This document shows, in pieces, positions 42,588 to 49,716 of a stretch of DNA of 64,000 nt. The DNA is taken from contig CAYXTO010000003.1 in the NCBI GenBank assembly GCA_964468045.1, positions 1 through 64,000 of the forward strand, read 5' to 3'. Positions within the stretch are counted from its first letter, which is position 1; every line of letters starts with the position of its first letter. Source of the DNA: JAWKXU01 sp964468045. GTDB lineage: Bacteria > Pseudomonadota > Alphaproteobacteria > Sphingomonadales > Sphingomonadaceae. The position numbers and the translations under genes were made by a program. The notes beneath the pieces are model-generated. The model ran no database searches and had not been told where the DNA came from. It saw nothing but the letters and a program-made list of their open reading frames with translations.

Positions 42588-43239
42588 GCTCACGCCGGAG
42601 CAACAGGCCATCGTCCAGCAGGCGGCCCGGGGGCTTGGCCGGGCCGGACTGGTCCATGCTTATGGCCATGTCAGCCTGCGGCTGGATGCGGGCAGCTTCC
42701 TGGTTTGCGCCGCGCGTCCGCTGGAACTGATCGGAGACTTGCCGGGAACGGTCTGCCCGGTCGATGGGCCGTTGCCGGAAGGCGTGCTGGGCGAAGTCCG
42801 CATTCATCAGCGGATCTATGCGCGCAGGCCTGAAATGGGTGCGGTCTGCCGGATCATGCCGCCGGCGCTGATGGCGCTATCGAGCCAAGGTATCGTTCCA
42901 CGCCCCCGCCATGGCATTGGCGCCTATTTCGACCGGCTGCCGCTATGGCCCGATCCACGACTATTGCGCGACGATATGGCGGCGGAGGCATTGGTGGAGA
43001 TGATGGGCGATGCGCCAGCCATCGTGATGCGTGGCAATGGCGCGGTTGTTGCCGCCGAGACGATGCCGAAGGCGGCGACACTGGCCTGGTTCCTTGAAGA
43101 TGCCGCGCGTGTCGAACGGGATGTGCGGGCCATGGGCTTCGCGCCCGAAAGCGGCCTGCTCGATGCCGAGGAAACTGCCGCGCGTCAGGTCTGGGCCGGG
43201 CAGGTCGCGGAACGCATGTGGGATTGGCTGACCCGCTAG
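42580..43239 (+). CDS. Class II aldolase/adducin-fold protein, CmtD-like decarboxylase candidate
   Basis: The 219-residue protein has the class II aldolase/adducin fold and overlaps the aldolase stop by 8 nt. Family landmarks are YGHVSLRLD, GEVRIHQRIYARRPEMGAV and ALMALSSQGI. The three zinc-binding His of classical members appear replaced: the AVVHxHPP motif reads AVCRIMPP, and RGHG reads RGNG. In p-cumate operons the decarboxylase of the ring-fission product (CmtD) belongs to this family, and the gene position fits that role. The assignment rests mainly on context. Confidence 0.65.
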   Translation: MAELTPEQQAIVQQAARGLGRAGLVHAYGHVSLRLDAGSFLVCAARPLELIGDLPGTVCPVDGPLPEGVLGEVRIHQRIYARRPEMGAVCRIMPPALMALSSQGIVPRPRHGIGAYFDRLPLWPDPRLLRDDMAAEALVEMMGDAPAIVMRGNGAVVAAETMPKAATLAWFLEDAARVERDVRAMGFAPESGLLDAEETAARQVWAGQVAERMWDWLTR

Positions 43240-43271
43240 AGAATTGAAATCATGGCCATAAGGGGCGTGGA

Positions 43272-44492
43272 TTGTTCCTTCTGAGTTCTCCGGATCTTTC
43301 ACGCGCCGACCTTTGGGTGGCCGATGTATGGCGGCCGCTTTTCGCGCGGCTCAGGGCCGAAGATCCGGTCAGCTATTGCCCCGAAAGCTTCTTCGGTCCG
43401 TATTGGTCGATTGTCCGCCACGATGATATCATCGCCGTGGAAGCAGATCCGGCGACCTTCTCCTCATCTTGGGAACATGGCGGTATCGTGATTTCAGATT
43501 CCCGGGCGAAAGGCGTGCAGCTCGGCATGTTCATAGCGATGGACGACCCGGAGCATGCGCGAAAGAGAAAGGTTGTTGCGCCGGCATTCACGCCATCCAG
43601 CGTGAAGGGCATGGCGGGATCGCTGCGGCAACGCACGGGCGAACTTCTCGACACGCTTCCAGTGGGGCAATGCTTCGATTGGGTTCAAAGCGTCTCGATT
43701 CCCCTGACCACCGCCATGATTGCGACCCTGTTCGACTTTCCATGGGAGGAACGGCACAAGCTTCCGCTATGGTCGGACTGGGTCGCGAGGTTTGAAATCG
43801 GTGACGACGCCCGGCTGAATCTGGAGCGCGAGCGGCAGATGCTGGGGATGGCGGTCCGCTTCGGCAGGCTCTATCAGGAGCGGCGCACTGCACCTGCGCG
43901 TGGCGACCTGCTCTCCATAATGGCGCATTCGGATGCCTTTGGAGTGCTGGATCGCAATGAATTCATGGGAGCTATCGCCTTGCTGCTGGTGGGCGGCAAC
44001 GATACGACCCGCCATTCCATGTCCGGCCTGATCGAACACATCGACCTGTTCCCCGAGGCGTGGGCGCAGGTCAAGGCGGATCCGGACAGCCTGGCTTCCG
44101 GTGCCGCGACCGAGACGATCCGCCTGCAAACCCCCCTTTCGCATATGCGCCGCACCGCGACCTGCGACCTTGAACTTCGCGGAAAACGGATTCGCGCCGG
44201 CGACAAGGTCGTGCTGTGGTACAATTCCGGCAACCGCGACGAAGCCGTCTTTCCCAACGCGGATCGCTGGAACCCGACGCGGGAGAACTCCCGGCGACAC
44301 CTATCATTCGGCTACGGCATCCACCGCTGTCTGGGTGCCCGGCTGGCCGAATTGCAGGTCGCGACGCTGGTGGAGGAAATGGCCAGGCGCGACATGGAGG
44401 TGAAGATCGTAGGTGAGCCGGAGAGGCTGCCGTCCTGCTTCATTAACGGGTTTGAGCGAATGATGGTGGAGATCACCCGCAAACTTGATTGA
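43272..44492 (+). CDS. Cytochrome P450, CYP153-like, copy 1
   Basis: The 406-residue P450 most likely starts at the TTG at 43272, which follows AAGGGGCG; no in-frame ATG fits better. CYP153-type features are LFARLRAEDPVSYCPESFFGPYWSIVRHDD and FIAMDDPEHARKRK, the I-helix GNDTTRH, ETIRLQTP with the K-helix ExxR, and the haem Cys in FGYGIHRCLGARLAELQ. The family hydroxylates terminal methyl groups of alkanes and cyclic terpenes. A near duplicate follows 114 bp downstream. The usual ferredoxin partners are absent here. Confidence 0.9.
   Translation: MFLLSSPDLSRADLWVADVWRPLFARLRAEDPVSYCPESFFGPYWSIVRHDDIIAVEADPATFSSSWEHGGIVISDSRAKGVQLGMFIAMDDPEHARKRKVVAPAFTPSSVKGMAGSLRQRTGELLDTLPVGQCFDWVQSVSIPLTTAMIATLFDFPWEERHKLPLWSDWVARFEIGDDARLNLERERQMLGMAVRFGRLYQERRTAPARGDLLSIMAHSDAFGVLDRNEFMGAIALLLVGGNDTTRHSMSGLIEHIDLFPEAWAQVKADPDSLASGAATETIRLQTPLSHMRRTATCDLELRGKRIRAGDKVVLWYNSGNRDEAVFPNADRWNPTRENSRRHLSFGYGIHRCLGARLAELQVATLVEEMARRDMEVKIVGEPERLPSCFINGFERMMVEITRKLD
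44331..44410 (+). repeat. 80-bp direct repeat in P450 copy 1
   Basis: These 80 bp are identical to 45687-45766 in copy 2, while the rest of the two genes differs at many third-codon positions. A local gene-conversion tract is the simplest reading. Confidence 0.8.
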
Positions 44493-44606
44493 CTGCAGTC
44501 TGCAAGGGAATTGGTAAAAATACGTACCATATAAACGCAAAATCTGATATTCTGATTGGGAAAGCACAAGAATGCTTATTTAATGATCGGGATAGAGGAT
44601 TGAAAA

Positions 44607-45848
44607 ATGACTACAATCGACCTTGATCGAGAGGCTCTTGAGTCGCTCGATGTCTCCCGGGCAGAGCTCTGGAAAGCCAATGCATGGCGCCCGCTCTTCG
44701 CGCGGCTCCGGGCCGAAGATCCGGTCAGCTATTGTCCCGAAAGCTTCTTCGGTCCCTATTGGTCGATCGTCCGCTACGATGACATCATCGCCGTGGAAGG
44801 CGATCCAGCCACCTTCTCCTCGTCCTGGGAACATGGCGGCATCGTGATCTTCGACATGCAGGACACGGGTGTCCAGCTCCGCATGTTCATTGCCATGGAC
44901 GATCCCGAACATGCCGAGAAGCGCAAGGCCGTTGCCCCGGCTGTGACCCCCTCAGAGATAGTCAAGCTTTCCGGCGCCTTGCGAGAGCGCACGGCTGAAA
45001 TTCTGGACAGCCTGCCGGTTGGCGAGCCGTTCGATTGGGTGCACAGCGTTTCCATCCCGCTGACCACCGCCATGATTGCCACCCTGTTCGATTTCCCGTG
45101 GGAGGAACGGCACAAGCTGCCGGAATGGTCGGACTGGGCCGCCAAGATCGATATCGGCCCCGATCCCGTGCTGAATGCGGAACGGGAGCGCCACGTGTTC
45201 GAAATGGCGGCGCGCTTCAGGGAAATCTACGAGGAACGCCGCGCGGCTCCGCCCAAGGCGGACCTGCTTTCCATGATGGCCCATTCCGATTCCTATGGCG
45301 ACATGGACGAACAGCGCTTCATCGGTGCGATCGCCCTGCTGCTGGTGGGCGGCAACGACACCACCCGCAATTCCATGTCCGGCCTGATCGAGCAGATCAA
45401 CAAGTTCCCGGATGCCTGGGCGCAGGTGAAAGCCGATCCCGCCAAGCTGGCCTCCGGCGCCGCGACCGAGACGATCCGGCTGCAGACGCCGATCGCGCAT
45501 ATGCGCCGCACCGCGACCCGGGACGTCGAGCTTCACGGCAAGCTGATCCGCAAGGGCGACAAGGTCGTGCTGTGGTACAATTCCGGCAATCGCGACGAGG
45601 CCGTCTTTCCCGATGCGGACCGCTGGGACCCGGCGCGGGAGAACTCCCGGCGGCACCTGTCATTCGGCTATGGGATCCACCGCTGCCTGGGTGCCCGGCT
45701 GGCCGAATTGCAGGTCGCGACGCTGGTGGAGGAAATGGCCAGGCGCGACATGGAGGTGAAGATCGTGGGCGAGCCGGACAGGCTGCCGTCCTGCTTCACC
45801 AATGGCTTCGATCATCTCCTGGTCACGGTGAGCCGCGGCGATGGCTGA
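44607..45848 (+). CDS. Cytochrome P450, CYP153-like, copy 2
   Basis: The 413-residue P450 starts at ATG after AGAGGATTG. It resembles copy 1 throughout (FARLRAEDPVSYCPESFFGPYWSIVRYDD, MDDPEHAEKRK, GNDTTRN, ExxR and haem Cys in FGYGIHRCLGARLAEL), but has a longer N-terminus. Its stop is overlapped by the rubredoxin start, so the P450 and the electron carrier are made together. The gap before it has a GGTA-N8-TACC inverted repeat at 44514-44528, perhaps an operator. Regioselective methyl hydroxylation is the expected role. Confidence 0.92.
   Translation: MTTIDLDREALESLDVSRAELWKANAWRPLFARLRAEDPVSYCPESFFGPYWSIVRYDDIIAVEGDPATFSSSWEHGGIVIFDMQDTGVQLRMFIAMDDPEHAEKRKAVAPAVTPSEIVKLSGALRERTAEILDSLPVGEPFDWVHSVSIPLTTAMIATLFDFPWEERHKLPEWSDWAAKIDIGPDPVLNAERERHVFEMAARFREIYEERRAAPPKADLLSMMAHSDSYGDMDEQRFIGAIALLLVGGNDTTRNSMSGLIEQINKFPDAWAQVKADPAKLASGAATETIRLQTPIAHMRRTATRDVELHGKLIRKGDKVVLWYNSGNRDEAVFPDADRWDPARENSRRHLSFGYGIHRCLGARLAELQVATLVEEMARRDMEVKIVGEPDRLPSCFTNGFDHLLVTVSRGDG
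45687..45766 (+). repeat. 80-bp direct repeat in P450 copy 2
   Basis: Exact match to 44331-44410, offset 1356 bp. The tract codes for the segment after the haem-binding Cys. Confidence 0.8.
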
Positions 45849-46020
45849 GCCGTTCCGCCGCTATAAATGCCTCAATTGCGGCTATGTCTATGACGAGGCG
45901 GATGGCTGGCCCGAAGACGGCATTCCGGCCGGCACGCGCTGGGAAGACGTTCCGGAAGACTGGATCTGTCCCGAATGCGGCTCCGAGAAGCGTGATTTCG
46001 ACATGATCGACTGGGAATGA
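45841..46020 (+). CDS. Rubredoxin
   Basis: This 59-residue protein has Cys10-x2-Cys13 (CLNCGY) and Cys43-x2-Cys46 (CPECGS), the four iron ligands of a rubredoxin, and the conserved DWICPECG end segment. The ATG lies inside the P450 stop region (8-nt overlap). Rubredoxins normally serve AlkB alkane hydroxylases; here the nearest oxygenase is a P450, and the XylM-like enzyme has its own flavin reductase. It may therefore donate electrons to the CYP153s, or serve an oxygenase outside the window. Confidence 0.93.
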   Translation: MAEPFRRYKCLNCGYVYDEADGWPEDGIPAGTRWEDVPEDWICPECGSEKRDFDMIDWE

Positions 46021-46026
46021 GGGAAG

Positions 46027-46047
46027 GGCTGGTCAGGCGGACCAGCC
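46027..46047. terminator. Bidirectional terminator-like hairpin
   Basis: GGCTGGTC at 46027-46034 pairs with GACCAGCC at 46040-46047 around AGGCG, in the 36-bp gap between the convergent rubredoxin and acyl-CoA dehydrogenase genes. T-rich tails are lacking, so its strength is uncertain. Confidence 0.5.
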
Positions 46048-46056
46048 TGACCCTCC

Positions 46057-47199
46057 CTAGAGTGAGCGGCCGATCAGTTCCTTCATGATTTCGGACGTGC
46101 CGCCATAAATCCGGCGTATGCGCGCATCGCGCCAGACGCGGGCGATGGGATATTCATTCATATAGCCCGCGCCGCCATGCAATTGCAGGGCCGCGTCACA
46201 GGCTTCCCATTGCATTTCGGTGTGCCAGTACTTGGCGCAAGCCGCTTCCTCGATCGACAGTTCACCTCTGATGTGGCGGGCGATTGCCCAGTCCAGATGC
46301 GACCAGCCCACCTGGAGCTTCGCCTTGAGATCGGCCAGCGTGAACCGGGTGTTCTGGAAGTCGAACACCTTCTTGCCGAATGCGTTGCGTTCCTTGGTGA
46401 AGCCGATGGCTTCGTCGAAGGCGCGCTGGGCGGCCGCCTGCGAACTGAGGGCGATCGAAAGCCGTTCCTGCGCCAGCTCGCTGACCAGATAGATGAAGCC
46501 GCGATTGACTTCGCCGATCACGTTGCTGGCAGGCACACGCACATCATTGAAAAACAGCTCCGACGTGTCGGCCATCCACTGGCCCACCTTGTCCAGATTG
46601 CGCCCGCGCGCGAAGCCTTCACGATCCGCCTCGATCAGGATCAGCGACGTGCCCTTGGCACCCAATTCCGGTTCCGTCTTGCAGACGGTCAGGACGATGT
46701 CGGCGTTCTGGCCATTGGTGATGTAGGTCTTGGAACCGTTGATGATGTATTCATCGCCATCCCGGCGCGCGGTCGTGCGCACCCCTTGCAGGTCCGAGCC
46801 GGCGCCCGGCTCCGTCATGGCGATCGCGGTGATCGCCTCGCCCGTCACCATCTTCGGCAGCCAGCGCTGCTTCAACTCCTCGCTGGCATAATGCAGCAGA
46901 TAGGGCTGGGTGACGTCGTTATGCAGGGTGAAGGAATCCGCCAGCGAGGCATAGGTCAGCTCTTCATTGACGATGGCGTTGAACGTGAAGTCCAGGCCCA
47001 GGCCGCCATATTCCTCCGGCATGTTGGGGCAAAGCAGGCCCGCCTCGCCGGCCTTCAGCCAGAATTCGCGCGGGACCTGGCCTGCTTCCTCATATTCTTC
47101 GATATGCGGGGTCAGTTCGCGGGCGGCAAACTGGCGCACGGTCTCGCGGAAGGCGCGATGGTCTTCATCGTACAGGCTGGAATCGTCACGCTGCAGCAT
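46057..47199 (-). CDS. Acyl-CoA dehydrogenase
   Basis: The protein has about 380 residues from MLQRDDSSLY; an earlier in-frame start at 47286 gives an unlikely hydrophobic leader. FAD-domain landmarks are MTEPGAGSDLQGVRTTA and YIINGSKTYITNGQNAD; the catalytic Glu lies in the C-terminal YGGTSEIMKELI. It oxidises an acyl-CoA to a trans-2-enoyl-CoA, feeding electrons to ETF. In this cluster isobutyryl-CoA or a related branched acyl-CoA is a reasonable substrate. It is divergent from a CoA-transferase pair, with nothing clear in the 272-bp gap. Confidence 0.93.
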   Translation of the reverse strand: MLQRDDSSLYDEDHRAFRETVRQFAARELTPHIEEYEEAGQVPREFWLKAGEAGLLCPNMPEEYGGLGLDFTFNAIVNEELTYASLADSFTLHNDVTQPYLLHYASEELKQRWLPKMVTGEAITAIAMTEPGAGSDLQGVRTTARRDGDEYIINGSKTYITNGQNADIVLTVCKTEPELGAKGTSLILIEADREGFARGRNLDKVGQWMADTSELFFNDVRVPASNVIGEVNRGFIYLVSELAQERLSIALSSQAAAQRAFDEAIGFTKERNAFGKKVFDFQNTRFTLADLKAKLQVGWSHLDWAIARHIRGELSIEEAACAKYWHTEMQWEACDAALQLHGGAGYMNEYPIARVWRDARIRRIYGGTSEIMKELIGRSL

Positions 47200-47471
47200 C
47201 GTCTCGTCAGGCTCCTTGTGCAGGCGCTTATGGCAAGGTGGGGTAGGGCAGACAACAAAAAACGTAAGCAGGTTTACCAAAGCCAATTTCCATTCGACTT
47301 TCCCGTGTGGCGCACGAACATCGCCTTGCCGCAGCCCGCCAAAAAACCCGTGCGGAGTCGGCTTGGCAGGCCCGGTCCCGGTCGATAGGGTTGCAATGAT
47401 GACAGCGGGTCCCGAAGGCTCTATGCGCCGGGTCGAGATTGTCGTTTGTGTGTACTGGAAATGGGGACCTA

Positions 47472-48179
47472 ATGAAGAAGCTCTATCCCAACGCCGCCGC
47501 TGCCCTCGATGGAGTGCTTCGCGACGGTATTCTTATCGCCTCGGGCGGTTTCGGCCTGTGCGGCATTCCCGAAAGACTGCTCGACGCCATTCGCGACAGC
47601 GGCGTGAAGGATCTCACCTTTGCCAGCAACAATGCCGGCATCGACAATGAAGGCATCGGCAAGCTGCTGCGCACGCAGCAGGTGAAGAAGATGATTTCCT
47701 CCTATGTCGGCGAGAACAAGGAATTCGAGCGGCAATATCTTTCAGGTGAACTGGAAGTGGAATTCTGCCCCCAGGGCACGCTGGCGGAGCGCATGCGGGC
47801 CGGCGGCGCTGGCATCCCCGGCTTCTTCACCAAGACCGGCGTCGGCACGCAGGTGGCCGAAGGCAAGGAAGTGAAGAATTTCGACGGCCAGGATTACATT
47901 CTGGAACGCGGGATATTCGCCGACCTGTCGATCGTGAAGGCGTGGAAGGCGGATGAAACGGGGAACCTCGTGTTCCGCAAGACCGCTCGCAATTTCAACG
48001 TGCCCGCCGCCACTTGTGGCAAGGTGTGCGTCGTCGAAGTCGAGGAGATCGTGCCGACCGGATCGCTCGACCCTGACAGCATCCACCTGCCGGGCGTCTA
48101 TGTCCAGCGCATGATCCTGGGCGCGCCCTACGACAAGAAGATCGAATTCCGTACCGTCCGTGAAAGGGAAGCCGCCTGA
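47472..48179 (+). CDS. scoA: 3-oxoacid CoA-transferase, subunit A
   Basis: The protein has about 235 residues from MKKLYPNAAAAL, preceded by GGGGAC; the frame starts at 47439 but the extra residues are not family-like. Family segments are SGGFGLCGIPERLLDAI and FASNNAGIDNEGIGKLL. It works with the next gene product to exchange CoA between succinyl-CoA and a 3-oxoacid. Its stop overlaps the subunit B start by one base. Confidence 0.94.
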   Translation: MKKLYPNAAAALDGVLRDGILIASGGFGLCGIPERLLDAIRDSGVKDLTFASNNAGIDNEGIGKLLRTQQVKKMISSYVGENKEFERQYLSGELEVEFCPQGTLAERMRAGGAGIPGFFTKTGVGTQVAEGKEVKNFDGQDYILERGIFADLSIVKAWKADETGNLVFRKTARNFNVPAATCGKVCVVEVEEIVPTGSLDPDSIHLPGVYVQRMILGAPYDKKIEFRTVREREAA

Positions 48180-48838
48180 TGAGCACGCAAGAAACCATCG
48201 CCAAGGGCTGGACCCGCGACCAGATGGCCGCCCGCGCCGCCAAGGAACTGCAGGACGGCTTCTACGTCAACCTCGGCATCGGTATCCCCACGCTGGTGGC
48301 GAACCATATCCCGGCCGGGATGACGGTTACGCTCCAGTCCGAGAACGGGATGCTCGGCATCGGCCCGTTCCCCTATGACGATGAAGTCGATCCCGACCTC
48401 ATCAATGCGGGCAAGCAGACCATCAGCGAGCTGCCCCAGTCGGCCTATTTCGACAGCGCATCCAGCTTTGCGATGATCCGGGGCGGCCATATCGACCTGA
48501 CCGTGCTGGGCGCCATGGAAGTGGCCGAGAACGGCGATATCGCGAACTGGATGATTCCCGGCAAGATGATCAAGGGCATGGGCGGCGCGATGGATCTCGT
48601 TGCCGGCGTGAAGAAGATCATCGTGGTGATGGAGCACACCAGCAAGAACGGCGATCCCAAGTTCATTCCGGCCTGCACCCTGCCGCTCACCGGCAAGAAC
48701 GTGGTCGACATGATCGTGACCGATCTGTGCGTGTTCCAGCGTCCTGACCATGACAGCCCGTTCAAGCTGATCGAGCTGGCTCCCGGCGTGACGGCCGAGG
48801 AAGTCGCCGCCAAGACCACCGCGCATTACGTGAGCTGA
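48179..48838 (+). CDS. scoB: 3-oxoacid CoA-transferase, subunit B
   Basis: The 219-residue subunit carries the catalytic Glu in LQSENGMLGIGPFP and the family segments YFDSASSFAMIRGGHIDLTVLGAMEV and GAMDLVAGVKK. It is the second half of the heterodimer encoded upstream. Besides ketone-body use, such enzymes release acetyl-CoA from beta-oxo acids in catabolic clusters, which fits the setting. Confidence 0.95.
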   Translation: MSTQETIAKGWTRDQMAARAAKELQDGFYVNLGIGIPTLVANHIPAGMTVTLQSENGMLGIGPFPYDDEVDPDLINAGKQTISELPQSAYFDSASSFAMIRGGHIDLTVLGAMEVAENGDIANWMIPGKMIKGMGGAMDLVAGVKKIIVVMEHTSKNGDPKFIPACTLPLTGKNVVDMIVTDLCVFQRPDHDSPFKLIELAPGVTAEEVAAKTTAHYVS

Positions 48839-48848
48839 GGAGAAGGCG

Positions 48849-49394
48849 ATGGCGGAGCTTGCGGATATTCCGCTCAGGCGGATCGACGGTGGCGAGGACA
48901 GACTGGCCAATCATGCCGGCAATGTCCTGCTGGTGGTCAATGTCGCGTCGAAATGCGGCCTGACGCCCCAATATGAAGGTCTGGAAAAGCTGTACCGGGA
49001 ATATCGCGATCGCGGCTTCGAGGTGCTGGGCTTCCCCGCCAATGATTTCGGGGCGCAGGAGCCGGGCACCCATGAGGAGATCGCGGAGTTCTGCTCGGTC
49101 AATTATGGCGTTTCCTTCCCCATGTTCGCCAAGGCGGACGTGACGGGGGCGGACAAGCAGCCGCTTTATGCCGCGCTGACTTCCGCCGCGCCCGAAAAGA
49201 AGGGCGAGGCCGAGAGCTTTCGCGAGAAGCTGCGCGGATATGGCATGACCCCGACCGAAGATCCTGAAGTGCTGTGGAACTTCGAGAAGTTCGTGATCGG
49301 CCGGGATGGCAGGGTGGCGGCGCGCTTCGCTCCCGCCACGCCCCTGGACGATCCGGAACTGGTCGGCACGCTGGAAACCGAACTGGCGAAGTAA
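48849..49394 (+). CDS. Glutathione peroxidase (thiol peroxidase type)
   Basis: The 181-residue GPx-fold protein has the catalytic Cys in NVASKCGLTPQYEGLE and the WNFEKF segment with the conserved Trp. It uses Cys, not selenocysteine (no in-frame TGA). It reduces peroxides with thioredoxin or glutathione. It follows the CoA-transferase genes by 10 nt, probably in the same transcript, and is ended by the terminator after it. Confidence 0.92.
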   Translation: MAELADIPLRRIDGGEDRLANHAGNVLLVVNVASKCGLTPQYEGLEKLYREYRDRGFEVLGFPANDFGAQEPGTHEEIAEFCSVNYGVSFPMFAKADVTGADKQPLYAALTSAAPEKKGEAESFREKLRGYGMTPTEDPEVLWNFEKFVIGRDGRVAARFAPATPLDDPELVGTLETELAK

Positions 49395-49427
49395 GCGCCT
49401 CAGGCACGTCTTTTCGTACCAAAAGGG

Positions 49428-49458
49428 AAGGGGCGGATCCGATGGACCCGCCCCTTTT
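49428..49458 (+). terminator. Intrinsic terminator after the peroxidase
   Basis: AAGGGGCGG at 49428-49436 pairs with CCGCCCCTT at 49448-49456. The inner TCC and GGA extend the stem past one mismatch, and TTTTCTGTTTC follows. It begins 34 nt after the stop codon. Confidence 0.8.
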
Positions 49459-49533
49459 CTGTTTCGAGCTTCAAGAGAATGGCGGGAAACGCTTTTGGCG
49501 CCTCCCGCCCTTTCAATGCCTCGTCACCGGCCC

Positions 49534-49686
49534 TCAGCCGACCCGCCCCAGGCGGTGGTAGAGGTTGGCGTATTTCGACGCCTCCGGATCGTCCTGCACC
49601 TCGCGCACATAGTAAGCGATGGCATTGCGGATAAGCCGGAAGTCTTCGCTCGAAAAAACTGCGCGGGAACGTTGCGGTTCTGACAT
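49534..49686 (-). CDS. Small conserved-type protein (50 aa) downstream of isocitrate lyase
   Basis: The 50-residue frame starts MSEPQRSRAVFSSEDFRL, has AAG-GAGC about 8 nt before the ATG, and ends RLGRVG. It lies 30 nt after the isocitrate lyase stop on the same strand, so it is probably in the same transcript. The sequence is mixed-charge with a Tyr-rich helix; there is no membrane segment. Its function is unknown. Confidence 0.6.
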   Translation of the reverse strand: MSEPQRSRAVFSSEDFRLIRNAIAYYVREVQDDPEASKYANLYHRLGRVG

Positions 49687-49716
49687 TGCTCTTGCTCCTT
49701 GACCCGGTTCGCTGCC

